Below the pieces are notes generated by a model. That model was not told the DNA's origin. It did no database searches and saw nothing but the letters and a program-made list of their open reading frames with translations. A DNA stretch of 64,000 nt from NCBI RefSeq assembly GCF_900110345.1, contig NZ_FODJ01000005.1:1-64000 (forward strand), read 5' to 3'. The DNA is from Amphibacillus marinus. GTDB lineage: Bacteria; Bacillota; Bacilli; Bacillales; Amphibacillaceae. This document shows, in pieces, positions 36,037 through 44,832 of this stretch. Every line of letters begins with the position of its first letter. Within the stretch, counting starts at the first letter, position 1. The translations under genes were made by a program, and so were the position numbers.

Positions 36037-36873
36037 ATGATGAAGAAATTAGCACTGTTTGGCTTGGTACTTTTTATAACTGGAAGTATCGGCGTCCTTG
36101 TTTTTCGCAATGAAATTTATCAAATTGGTGTGGGTACTGAAATCGATGAGCGCATAGCATTTACTGATGCTGAGTTTGAAATGGTTATTGTCGAAGCAGA
36201 TGTTGCTGATGTTCGCTTTACACCGACTGATCGTGACCATATTGAAGTTAGCTTGACGGGCAGTGTAGATGATTCAAGTGAGAATGTGTTAACGGTCGAT
36301 GAGGATAGTCAAGTCCTCACAGTTAACATTAAGCAAGATCAAATGTTCTTCTTTAACTTCTTTCCCAAATCAAACAATTTAACTTTAGAGGTGAAATTAC
36401 CTGAATCGTTTACAGGACAGCTTGAGGCAAATATTGGCGTTGGCGAGCTAGAGCTTGAAAATCTTATGCTAACCCAATTGTTAACTAAAGTAAATGTAGG
36501 TTCAGTAATCATTAATCAAGTAGAATTAGATTCTGCTAACGTGATAGCGAATGTTGGCGATATTGACATTGCCAATGTAACTGGAGACTGGTCAGTTGAG
36601 GCTGATGTGGGTGATGTTAATATTGATTTGCTAGCCCCAATTGACCAACTAGATGTTGAGACTAATATTGGCAATGTTAAGATCCATCTCCCGGAAACGG
36701 GTATAGAAGATTATCAGCTACAGTTACAGGCAGATCTTGGTGATATTTCCTTAAATGGTGATAAAGTAGGGACTGGTGATGTAGGTAGTTCTTATATCCA
36801 ACAAAGTACTTCAGGTCAAAGATTATCAGTATATAGTGATATTGGTGATATTAAAATAGACTGGAAGCAGTAA
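36037..36873 (+). CDS. DUF4097 beta-helix protein, LiaG-like
   Basis: A 278-residue membrane-anchored protein: N-terminal signal anchor (LALFGLVLFITGSIGVLVF) and an outside domain with repeated short beta strands of the form ...GDI...ANV...GDV...IGNV...LGDIS...IGDIK, the pattern of DUF4097 right-handed beta-helix proteins such as LiaG. ATG at 36037 or 36040 follows AAAGGGGTG. Last gene of the five-gene lia-like operon; transcribed with the DUF1700 gene (1-nt gap). Confidence 0.8.
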   Translation: MMKKLALFGLVLFITGSIGVLVFRNEIYQIGVGTEIDERIAFTDAEFEMVIVEADVADVRFTPTDRDHIEVSLTGSVDDSSENVLTVDEDSQVLTVNIKQDQMFFFNFFPKSNNLTLEVKLPESFTGQLEANIGVGELELENLMLTQLLTKVNVGSVIINQVELDSANVIANVGDIDIANVTGDWSVEADVGDVNIDLLAPIDQLDVETNIGNVKIHLPETGIEDYQLQLQADLGDISLNGDKVGTGDVGSSYIQQSTSGQRLSVYSDIGDIKIDWKQ

Positions 36874-36928
36874 AGTTGGCATTGTCTCAGCATTGCTGGT
36901 GTAAGCATATTTAATACGCATTCTACTA

Positions 36929-36968
36929 AAAGTACCCGTTCATTATAAGTAAAATGAACGGGTACTTT
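36929..36968 (+). terminator. Terminator-like hairpin of the lia-like operon
   Basis: AAAGTACCCGTTCAT (36929-36943) pairs perfectly with ATGAACGGGTACTTT (36954-36968), a 15-bp stem. The T tract is short. Confidence 0.7.
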
Positions 36969-37092
36969 CATATTGGTTAGCAAATCTTAAAAAAACCTTG
37001 GCTAGCCAAACGACATGATTGCTATGTCCGGCCCAACCGCTTCTCATGCCGTCTGTAGCCTTTGGAAGTGAACGACAATTTGAGTCAGAATA

Positions 37093-37713
37093 TTATTCAG
37101 CTGAGACGGCTCCTGCTCTGGGAATCTTGATTAGAAACGCAATGCGGTCATCAGTTAAATCTAGTTCTTGTAAACTAAAGCGGAAGTTGCTTTGAATATC
37201 TATTTGGGTAATCGCGACATATAGCTGCTCATTCTCAGAATCAAAATAAAGCCATTCGGGTGTTTCTACCTGCTGATTAATGTAGTGTAGAATACGATTG
37301 CTCGGTAAATCTAGTAAGCCAAGTGACATTTCAGTCATGGTTAACACAAGGTCTCCATTAGCCTGTACAACGGGCTCCATTCTTACATTCAATGGAATAG
37401 GTACGCCAAAGGCTCGAAATGCACCGGTCAAATGGACATCCTCATCAATCCAGATTGAAAAGTCGGCATTGTCTGCAAGTAGAACTTGATCTAAGTAATC
37501 ATTAATTAACTCATTCAAATCTGCTTTAGTAGATTCGACTCTAAACTGAGCGCCTGGTTCATCAATTGATTGTGGGAACGGTAAAGTATCGGATCTTGGT
37601 GGTGTGGCCATAAGGAAAACAATTAAGGTAGTAAAGACCAATAGATTTAATCCGAAAAGGCCAAGAAAATATTGCTTCCAGTTTCGTTTTGTTTCAGTCT
37701 TCTCATTAGCCAT
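37093..37713 (-). CDS. ypmS: YpmS-family (DUF2140) membrane-anchored protein
   Basis: A 206-residue protein with a basic N-terminus, one membrane segment (YFLGLFGLNLLVFTTLIVFL) and an outside domain containing ADFSIWIDEDVHLTGAFRAF and VPIPLNVRMEPVVQANGDLV, typical of YpmS. Function unknown. It follows ypmR by 31 nt, the same pair as in B. subtilis, so the two probably work together at the cell surface. Confidence 0.85.
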   Translation of the reverse strand: MANEKTETKRNWKQYFLGLFGLNLLVFTTLIVFLMATPPRSDTLPFPQSIDEPGAQFRVESTKADLNELINDYLDQVLLADNADFSIWIDEDVHLTGAFRAFGVPIPLNVRMEPVVQANGDLVLTMTEMSLGLLDLPSNRILHYINQQVETPEWLYFDSENEQLYVAITQIDIQSNFRFSLQELDLTDDRIAFLIKIPRAGAVSAE

Positions 37714-37744
37714 TTCGATCGCACCTTCTTCTCTGGATAATCTT

Positions 37745-38722
37745 TTATTCTAATGAAGCATTATTACCTTCCACATTCTCCTCTTGCTCCATGGAAAGCT
37801 GCTCTAGCGTTGGAATAATTTCATTTAAAACACGCGCGCCCATCAGCGAGTAACCTGTTGCATTTGGATGAAAGTTGTCATCTGCAAGTAGGTTGATCTG
37901 TTCCAACTGAAAGAGGTCTCGAATACTAATATAATGCCCGTTCAGATAGCTTTCTGCAACAGCTTCACTTGTTTGATTCCAAGAAATTAGAATATCTTCA
38001 AGTGCAGCGACCTCATTGAAATAGCCTTCAAAAGGGTTGAAAAATCCAATTAGGAATATCTCTGCATCAGGATTAAATTCATTAAGCTTTTCAAAAATAT
38101 CGGTCAGACGTTCTTCATAACTCGTGCGTTCAAGATCAAAAGCATCCTCATTTAAATCAAGGAAATTCTCACGAACAATTCGCATAATATCATTTGCACC
38201 GATTGTAATTAGCACAATATCTGCCCGTTCTACAGAGCGTTTTATACTATTTTCCTCGTCTAAACGAGTAAGTAATTGGTCAGTCCGATTACCACGCCTC
38301 CCAAAATTATCAAATCTCACACGATAATCGTGGTCACTGAGTCGGCGCTCAAGAACACCAATATAACCATTACCGTTACTCTCATCACCGACACCTTGTG
38401 TTAATGAATCCCCTAACGCAGTAATACGATAGTCAGTTCGAGTAAAAATGGTCAGCGTTTGTTCAACAGCATCTTTAAGATTTTGTGATAAATCATTTGT
38501 TGCTGTTTGTACTTCTTCATCCATGTTTTCAACCTGCTCAATTAAGTCATCAATTCTGTCGCCATCAGGTTCAATCGTGGTTGTCTGATGAAGTGGATTT
38601 GGTCTGAAAATGAAAATAACTAGCCCAATTAATCCGGCTATGATGAGAATTATCGTAATAAACAGCTTGCGCTTCTGTCGAGTCATTGTAAACACCCATT
38701 CAAAATTAGTTTGTGTGCTCAT
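37745..38722 (-). CDS. ypmR: SGNH/GDSL-family hydrolase, YpmR-like
   Basis: A 325-residue protein anchored by an N-terminal membrane segment (LFITIILIIAGLIGLVIFIF). The catalytic SGNH fold shows block I ITALGDSLTQGVGDE (nucleophile Ser), block II Gly in RRGNRTDQ, block III VLITIGANDI and block V DNFHPNATGY with the Asp-His pair. Probably an esterase acting outside on lipid or cell-wall esters. AGGGAA precedes the ATG; a second in-frame Met (residue 13) is an alternative start. Operon with ypmS. Confidence 0.87.
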   Translation of the reverse strand: MSTQTNFEWVFTMTRQKRKLFITIILIIAGLIGLVIFIFRPNPLHQTTTIEPDGDRIDDLIEQVENMDEEVQTATNDLSQNLKDAVEQTLTIFTRTDYRITALGDSLTQGVGDESNGNGYIGVLERRLSDHDYRVRFDNFGRRGNRTDQLLTRLDEENSIKRSVERADIVLITIGANDIMRIVRENFLDLNEDAFDLERTSYEERLTDIFEKLNEFNPDAEIFLIGFFNPFEGYFNEVAALEDILISWNQTSEAVAESYLNGHYISIRDLFQLEQINLLADDNFHPNATGYSLMGARVLNEIIPTLEQLSMEQEENVEGNNASLE

Positions 38723-38983
38723 ATATATTCCCTAAACACGAAAAATAAAACAAGGTTGTGCTCCTCATTATAAGATATTTAAAAGAAGATTGCCAATAGT
38801 ATAGGTATTAGAAAGAAGCAAATTATTTTGATGTCAGTGTGATTAATTGTGAGCGTTAATTGAAGTGAATTATTCATAATAATCATGATAATCGAAAAAA
38901 AATAAAACGCAGAAGTTTGGCTAGGTAAATGAACATTTTCACTTGGGAATGCATAAATTAAGTTAGAATGGGAGGGATGAGCA

Positions 38984-39430
38984 ATGTCAGAACAGGATCG
39001 TGATCTATTAGCGATGGCTCGTCAATGGGTGAAGAAGATGGATGAAATGTTTCAGGGCTATCCCGAAGATAGCATACTCGCTTCAATTGATCAATTTTTT
39101 CAAAACAACCATATTCCAACTTATGTAAACCAAAATGAGCAAGATTGGGAAGTAACATTTCAACTTCCAGGGGTGGGGAAGGACCGCGTTAAATTAATGA
39201 TAGAGCAGGATCGCATTATGATTAAAGTAAAGGAAGAAGAAATAGCAGAACGAAAAGATGATCAGACGCAATCCTATCATTACCAGCAATATCAACGTGA
39301 GCTAGAGCGGGTAGTAGCTTTGCCAACAACGGTAAATCCAGCAACGCTAACAGCATCATTCCAAAACGGTTTGTTAAGAATAAAAGGGGAGAAGCGGGCA
39401 GCTAAAAGACGTGATTTATTAATAGATTAA
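38984..39430 (+). CDS. Small heat-shock protein, Hsp20/alpha-crystallin family
   Basis: A 148-residue chaperone-like protein. The alpha-crystallin domain runs from about residue 45 (PTYVNQNEQDWEVTFQLPGV) through VKLMIEQDRIMIKVKEEE to ATLTASFQNGLLRIKGEK, the usual A-x-x-x-n-G-L-x-I-x closing motif. GGGAGG lies 7 nt before the ATG. In Bacillus, similar proteins are stress chaperones or coat-associated. Its stop codon overlaps that of the convergent gene. Confidence 0.88.
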   Translation: MSEQDRDLLAMARQWVKKMDEMFQGYPEDSILASIDQFFQNNHIPTYVNQNEQDWEVTFQLPGVGKDRVKLMIEQDRIMIKVKEEEIAERKDDQTQSYHYQQYQRELERVVALPTTVNPATLTASFQNGLLRIKGEKRAAKRRDLLID

Positions 39431-39840
39431 TAAATCACGTCATCATCATAATTACTTTCACCCTTAATTTCAATAATTAACCGGTGAGGTAGGCAAATAC
39501 TTGTTTGTCCAGGCCGTTCAATCCAACTTGTTTGGACAGCTATTTGGTCTGGACTATTGTCCTCTTTTACGCGGATACGCGTACCATCTATTTCAATAAT
39601 ATTATATTGTCCTTCATTAGGGTAGTATGTAATTTCTTGATGTGGTGTATCCTCAGCTAGTATGAATTCATCAACAACTTGACCATTTATCGACAAAACG
39701 GCGATTGTGTTGGCATCTGAATTAAAGGCACTAGCATGAAAAACGGTAAACCACAAAACTGGGATAAAAGACAGGACAACCAAAAAAATGATAAGAACAA
39801 AATCCATTGGATGCATTTGTTTTTTTAAAAGCGACCACAT
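39427..39840 (-). CDS. NusG domain II-containing membrane protein
   Basis: A 137-residue protein with one N-terminal membrane segment (MDFVLIIFLVVLSFIPVLWF) and a C-terminal NusG domain II with the hallmark RPGQTSICLPHRLIIEIKG. Such proteins occur across Firmicutes and are unlike true NusG; role unknown. AAAGGAA precedes the ATG. Confidence 0.8.
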   Translation of the reverse strand: MWSLLKKQMHPMDFVLIIFLVVLSFIPVLWFTVFHASAFNSDANTIAVLSINGQVVDEFILAEDTPHQEITYYPNEGQYNIIEIDGTRIRVKEDNSPDQIAVQTSWIERPGQTSICLPHRLIIEIKGESNYDDDVIY

Positions 39841-40021
39841 GAAAAGAGTTTCCTTTCTGACCTTTATGGGAAAGCTATGCTTATAGCGTAAAAGACTTTC
39901 ACGTCGCTGTCAATGAAATGATCAGTAGTTTGAAAATTATGAGAGTGAAGGTAGCTATTAGGTGCTTTTTATAGGGGAATTATGCTATATTGAGGATAAG
40001 GTGGACAAGGAGGAGAACGAC

Positions 40022-41464
40022 TTGGATTTAGTTACAATTATTCTTGGACTATTTGTATTTATGCATATAGCATTAGCTTTTACAATTGTTTTTTTAGAAA
40101 GAAAAAACCCAATGTCGACATGGGCTTGGCTTCTTGTGTTTACATTTGTACCGGTCGGCGGGATCTTTCTCTATTTTATTTTCGGTCGCAAGTTAACTGG
40201 AAAAAAGCTATTCATTTGGGATAATAAGAGTAAACTTGGCGTAAGAAAGGCGGTTGAGAATCAGTTACAGTTATTAGATGAAGATAGTTTCCCAATCCCA
40301 GACCATTATCAGCAACATAAGGATTTATTCTACTTACATCTACGTAATAATGATGCTATTCTAACTCAAGAAAATGAGGTTGAGATATTTAATGATGGTG
40401 AAGCTAAATTTGATGCATTAATAGCAGATATTGAGCGAGCGCAACATCATATCCATATTATCTATTACATTGTTCGTAGTGATAATTTAGGCTGGCGAAT
40501 TGGACGGGCCTTAATGAAAAAAGCACAAGAAGGTGTTACCGTTCGCTTTTTGTATGATGATATGGGCTCAAGGCGATTAAGTCGTAAATTTATTAGTGCG
40601 TTAAAACAATCCGGTGTTTTGGTTGAATCATTCTTCCCGTCATTAATTCCGAAGATTAACTTTAAAATAAACTATCGTAATCACCGTAAATTAGCAATTA
40701 TTGACGGACAAATTGGTTACATAGGTGGTTTTAATATCGGCGATGAGTATTTGGGTGAGAATCGTAAATTTGGTTATTGGCGTGACACACATCTTCGGAT
40801 TGTAGGTGAATCAGTAACGAACATGCAAACGCGCTTTATTCTTGATTGGAACCAAGCCTCAAAGAACCAAATTCTTCAATATGAACCTTCCTACTATGAA
40901 GCAATTCCACGTGGGGATGTCGGTGTGCAGATCGTTTCAAGTGGTCCTGATTCTGAATGGGAGCAAGTTAAATATGGTTACATAAAAATGATTATGGAGG
41001 CAGAGGAATATGTCTATATTCAAACGCCTTACTTTATTCCTGATGAAAGCTTAGCTGATGTTGTTAAAATCGCAGCCTTGTCAGGTATTGATGTCCGAAT
41101 TATGATTCCTAATAAACCAGACCACCCATTTGTTTATTGGGCAACATACTCCTATATTGGCAATATGCTTGAAGCAGGAGCAAAGGTCTATATTTATCAG
41201 AATGGCTTTCTTCACGCCAAAACAATTGTCGTTGATGGTAAGCTTGCTTCAGTTGGAACGGCTAACATTGATGTCAGAAGCTTTCAGCTCAATTTTGAGG
41301 TAAATGCATTCTTGTATAGTGAAAAGGTAGCTGCCGAGTTAATTGAGCATTTCCAAAAAGACATGGATAACTCATATTTACTCACATTCGAAGCCTATCA
41401 ACAACGGTCACTACGCATTCGTTTTAAAGAATCGGTTGCCCGGTTAATCTCACCAATTCTATAG
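40022..41464 (+). CDS. cls: Cardiolipin synthase
   Basis: A 480-residue phospholipase-D-superfamily enzyme that joins two phosphatidylglycerols into cardiolipin. Two N-terminal membrane segments (LVTIILGLFVFMHIALAFTI; TWAWLLVFTFVPVGGIFLYF) precede two HKD motifs: NHRKLAIIDGQIGYIGGFNI and HAKTIVVDGKLASVGTANID. TTG at 40022 was chosen because AAGGAGG ends 8 nt upstream; the frame is open 60 nt further upstream without a ribosome site. Length fits bacterial Cls. Confidence 0.93.
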   Translation: MDLVTIILGLFVFMHIALAFTIVFLERKNPMSTWAWLLVFTFVPVGGIFLYFIFGRKLTGKKLFIWDNKSKLGVRKAVENQLQLLDEDSFPIPDHYQQHKDLFYLHLRNNDAILTQENEVEIFNDGEAKFDALIADIERAQHHIHIIYYIVRSDNLGWRIGRALMKKAQEGVTVRFLYDDMGSRRLSRKFISALKQSGVLVESFFPSLIPKINFKINYRNHRKLAIIDGQIGYIGGFNIGDEYLGENRKFGYWRDTHLRIVGESVTNMQTRFILDWNQASKNQILQYEPSYYEAIPRGDVGVQIVSSGPDSEWEQVKYGYIKMIMEAEEYVYIQTPYFIPDESLADVVKIAALSGIDVRIMIPNKPDHPFVYWATYSYIGNMLEAGAKVYIYQNGFLHAKTIVVDGKLASVGTANIDVRSFQLNFEVNAFLYSEKVAAELIEHFQKDMDNSYLLTFEAYQQRSLRIRFKESVARLISPIL

Positions 41465-41577
41465 CATTATACGGGTTCTTCATCAAATAGTATTGGGTAA
41501 GCAAATGTTTGTATTTATTATTCCTAATTTTAGGTAATTATCTTGCCAACACTGTTTGAAATAAAAGCTTTATACGC

Positions 41578-41619
41578 AAAAGCGCCTTGTGCTCTTAAAG
41601 TGAGCAAAGACGCTTTTTT
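41578..41619 (+). terminator. Terminator between cls and yeeI
   Basis: AAAAGCG pairs with CGCTTTT, with an inner TGCTC/GAGCA helix, ending in six T. It can serve both convergent genes. Confidence 0.8.
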
Positions 41620-41655
41620 GTATCGCTACCCGATAGTTGTTAGTTTCTTGGTCAA

Positions 41656-42372
41656 TTAATCGATTTCAACATTGTGATAAACCTGTTGAACATCATCTAG
41701 ATCTTCCAAAGCATCAATCATTTTTTCGAATTGGACCAAATCATCGCCTGCTAGTGATAGCTCATTTTGTGGTAGCATGGTTAATTCTGCCACAGTAAAC
41801 TCTTCAATTCCTTGTTCTTTTAAGGTAGATTGAACAACATGGAATTGGTCGGGCTCCGCATAAATAATAACAGCATCGTCTTCCTCAATTAAATCACGGA
41901 CATCAACATCGGCTTCCATTAATAGCTCTAAAACCTGATCCACTGACTGACCCTCAATACCGAGGACAGCTGTTGCATCAAACATATAGGCAGCGGAGCC
42001 ACTGGTACCCATATTGCCACCATTTTTATTAAAAGCTGTTCGCACTTCGGCCGCAGTCCGATTGACATTATTAGTTAACGTATCGACAATTACCATTGAT
42101 CCGCTTGGTCCAAAGCCTTCATAGCGTAATTCGTCATAACTTTCATCGCCGCCGCCACTCGCTTTTTCAATAGCTCGATCAATTATATGCTTAGGAACAC
42201 TGTATGTTTTAGCACGTTCTAATACAAATTTTAATGCTTGATTTGAATCAGGGTTAGGTTCTCCTTGTTTAGCGGCTACGTATATCTCTCGACCAAACTT
42301 TGCATAAATACGACTAGTGTTTTTGTCCTTATTGGCTTTCTTTTCTTTAATGTTATTCCATTTTCGTCCCAT
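41656..42372 (-). CDS. yeeI: YebC/PmpR-family protein, YeeI subgroup
   Basis: A 238-residue protein starting [20 protein letters not shown], the YeeI subgroup of the YebC family (B. subtilis also has YrbC). Middle [42 protein letters not shown] is the family signature, and the C-terminus is acidic. Family members act as transcription regulators or as factors easing ribosome stalling at proline runs. No clear ribosome site. Monocistronic. Confidence 0.9.
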   Translation of the reverse strand: MGRKWNNIKEKKANKDKNTSRIYAKFGREIYVAAKQGEPNPDSNQALKFVLERAKTYSVPKHIIDRAIEKASGGGDESYDELRYEGFGPSGSMVIVDTLTNNVNRTAAEVRTAFNKNGGNMGTSGSAAYMFDATAVLGIEGQSVDQVLELLMEADVDVRDLIEEDDAVIIYAEPDQFHVVQSTLKEQGIEEFTVAELTMLPQNELSLAGDDLVQFEKMIDALEDLDDVQQVYHNVEID

Positions 42373-42636
42373 GCTTCAAGCTCACTTTCCATTAATTATT
42401 TGCTAGCTGAAACTGCTCTTCTATTATACATCATATTAACTAAGCTGACAGGAAAATAGATCAAACTTTAATGATAAGAGTAGGCGTTTGTTCACAAAAT
42501 AATCGAAACCGATCATTTAATTTATGAGAAATTAACAGTCAGTAAACTACGCATCTAATTGAAGATTTTCATTATATTTGTTAGAAAGGTTTTTGTATAC
42601 TATACTCAACTAAGAGAAGAAATGAGGTCGATCAGT

Positions 42637-44520
42637 TTGGAAATTTTATCAGTTGAACAATTATCAAAATCATATGGAGATAAGATCCTATTTAATCAGC
42701 TTTCCTTTTCAATTGGAGTAGGCGAGAGAATTGGTCTAGTTGGTGTAAATGGGACAGGGAAAACTACTTTTCTAAATGTACTAGCAGGAAAAGACGTGAA
42801 GGATGCAGGTACTATTAAGCATGCGAAGGATTTTACCGTTGCTTATTTAGCCCAGGAGCCTGAGCTCAATTTTGCTAAGTCCGTACTTGACGAGGTTTTT
42901 TCAGGAGAAGCAGCCGTGATGGTTGCCTTACGTGAGTATGAGCAAGCATTATTTAAGTTAACAACAACCCCTGACGATAAGCAAAGTCAGACGCAATTTA
43001 GTCGAGCACAGCAACGAATGGATGAGATAGCTGCCTGGGACGCAAATACATTGGCAAAAACAATTCTCACTAAGTTAGGTGTTACACAGTTTCACCAACC
43101 AATTGACCAGCTTTCAGGAGGACAGAAGAAACGTGTCGCACTTGCCAAAGCGCTTATTCAACCAGCTAACTTGCTGATTTTAGATGAACCGACGAACCAC
43201 CTTGACCATAAAAGTATTGAGTGGCTCGAGCAATTTTTGCCAAGCTATAAAGGCGCGATTTTACTTGTTACCCATGATCGTTATTTTTTAAATCGTGTCA
43301 CTAATCGTATATATGAACTTGATTTAGGCAATCTCTATCAATACATAGGCAATTATGAAACGTACCTAGAGAAGAAGCAGGAACGTCTTCAATTAGCAGC
43401 ACAAGATGAGCAAAAGCATGCAAATACCCTAAAAAGGGAAGTCGCTTGGTTAAAAAGAGGTGCTAAGGCAAGAACAACCAAGCAAAAAGCCCGTATTGAC
43501 CGTGTTGAGGCAATGAAAAAAGAAAGCTTTGATACCAAACAGAATCAGCTTGAAGTTGGAGTCGGAACAACTCGACTTGGCAAGAAGGTTATTGAACTAG
43601 TCGATGTTGAGAAGAGCTATAACAGTGTCCAGGTAGTCAAGCCGTTTAGTTTTTTAATTAAGCCGGGCGATCGAATTGGTATTGTTGGAGAGAACGGAAG
43701 TGGAAAAACGACCTTACTTAACATGATTGCTGGGCTTATTCAGCCAGATCAAGGAATGATTGAGATTGGCTCTACCGTTAAGTTTGGCTATTACACACAA
43801 GACTATCGTGAAATGGATGAGGATTTGAAACTAATTGAGTACATTCGGGAAACGGCTGATATCATTCAAACCGCAGATGAAACGACAATAACGGCCGAGC
43901 AAATGCTGGAGCGCTTTTTGTTCCCACGTAGTCAGCAATGGACGCTAATTCGTCGATTGTCAGGTGGGGAAAAGAGAAGACTTTATCTGCTTAAGATATT
44001 AATGGAAGAGCCCAATGTGTTATTGCTTGATGAACCGACCAATGACCTAGATACACAAACCTTAGCTATTCTTGAGGATTATCTCGACCTTTTTCCTGGC
44101 GTTGTTATTACAGTCTCGCATGATCGTTACTTTTTAGATCGAGTCGTTGAGCAACTGTTTTACTTTGAACAACAGGCAACCATCCATTCGTTTTATGGAA
44201 ACTATTCGGAATGTTTACAATTGATTGAGCAGGAAAGCCAAGCGCAGGAGCCACATCAGACCAAAGCGCCAATTAAAAAAGCGAGAAGGCGAAAGTTATC
44301 CTATAATGAGCAAAAGGAATGGGACACAATTGAAGATGAGATTACCGCACTAGAGGAAAAGATAGAAACAGAAAAACAGGCTGTCATAACTGCAGGTGCA
44401 GATGCCGAAGGGGTTCGAACGCATTACGATTGTCAGCTTGAACTCGAAGCTGAACTAACTACTAAGCTGGAACGCTGGGAAGAGCTCTCAATGTTGGTTG
44501 AAGAGCTTGAGCAACAATAA
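42637..44520 (+). CDS. yfmR: ABC-F family ATPase, YfmR/Uup type
   Basis: A 627-residue ABC-F protein. First ATPase: GVNGTGKTTF, LSGGQKKRVALAKAL, LLILDEPTNHLDH. A linker rich in Lys/Arg (RGAKARTTKQKARIDRVEAM) is the arm that enters the ribosome. Second ATPase: GENGSGKTTLLNM, LSGGEKRRLYLLKIL, LLLDEPTNDLDT. The C-terminal ~90 residues form a coiled coil (EWDTIEDEITALEEKIETEK) as in Uup/YfmR. YfmR is known to help translation through difficult sequences. TTG 42637 is chosen over the upstream ATG 42622 because GAGG lies 9 nt before it; this is not certain. Confidence 0.9.
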   Translation: MEILSVEQLSKSYGDKILFNQLSFSIGVGERIGLVGVNGTGKTTFLNVLAGKDVKDAGTIKHAKDFTVAYLAQEPELNFAKSVLDEVFSGEAAVMVALREYEQALFKLTTTPDDKQSQTQFSRAQQRMDEIAAWDANTLAKTILTKLGVTQFHQPIDQLSGGQKKRVALAKALIQPANLLILDEPTNHLDHKSIEWLEQFLPSYKGAILLVTHDRYFLNRVTNRIYELDLGNLYQYIGNYETYLEKKQERLQLAAQDEQKHANTLKREVAWLKRGAKARTTKQKARIDRVEAMKKESFDTKQNQLEVGVGTTRLGKKVIELVDVEKSYNSVQVVKPFSFLIKPGDRIGIVGENGSGKTTLLNMIAGLIQPDQGMIEIGSTVKFGYYTQDYREMDEDLKLIEYIRETADIIQTADETTITAEQMLERFLFPRSQQWTLIRRLSGGEKRRLYLLKILMEEPNVLLLDEPTNDLDTQTLAILEDYLDLFPGVVITVSHDRYFLDRVVEQLFYFEQQATIHSFYGNYSECLQLIEQESQAQEPHQTKAPIKKARRRKLSYNEQKEWDTIEDEITALEEKIETEKQAVITAGADAEGVRTHYDCQLELEAELTTKLERWEELSMLVEELEQQ

Positions 44521-44535
44521 TGATGTAATAGAATA

Positions 44536-44565
44536 TTTCATAATCCGAAACAGTTCATGTATAAT
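44536..44565 (+). promoter_or_regulatory. Predicted promoter of the ampS leader
   Basis: TTTCAT (44536-44541) and TATAAT (44560-44565), spacing 18. Transcription would start near 44572, leaving a leader of about 260 nt before ampS. Confidence 0.5.
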
Positions 44566-44615
44566 AAAAGAATCTGAATAGTTGATGAATTTATCATTGG
44601 TTAATTGTCTACAAA

Positions 44616-44757
44616 CCTCCCCTCCATAAGAATATAAGTATGCATAGTGGGGAGGGGATCAACGTTTAGTAACAGTCCGATTCCTTAAGAGTCCGCGCCT
44701 TGGTCATACTTTGGGTGTATGCCAATCAGTAGGGAAGATAGGAAATATTCCCTACTG
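44616..44757 (+). other. Structured leader or small RNA upstream of ampS
   Basis: Three consecutive helices: CCTCCCC (44616-44622)/GGGGAGG (44649-44655); GGTCATAC/GTATGCC around 44702-44723 with one bulge; and CAGTAGGGAA (44727-44736)/TTCCCTACTG (44748-44757), a perfect 10-bp stem. No T tract follows the last. I could not assign it to a known riboswitch class. Confidence 0.45.
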
Positions 44758-44832
44758 AATGAAGGTTAACTATGTTAGATAAGTTATTCGTTAGCAACTG
44801 TTTCGTAATTACAAATTAGTGGAGGTATTTAA

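Noticed and set aside
41656-42372. Possible origin or DnaA-box cluster near RecQ/TopB genes
   Set aside because: No clusters of TTATCCACA-like words were seen in the window.
44616-44757. T-box or 6S RNA upstream of ampS
   Set aside because: No AGGGTGGNACCGCG-type antiterminator sequence, and the overall fold does not resemble a 6S RNA closing stem with central bubble.
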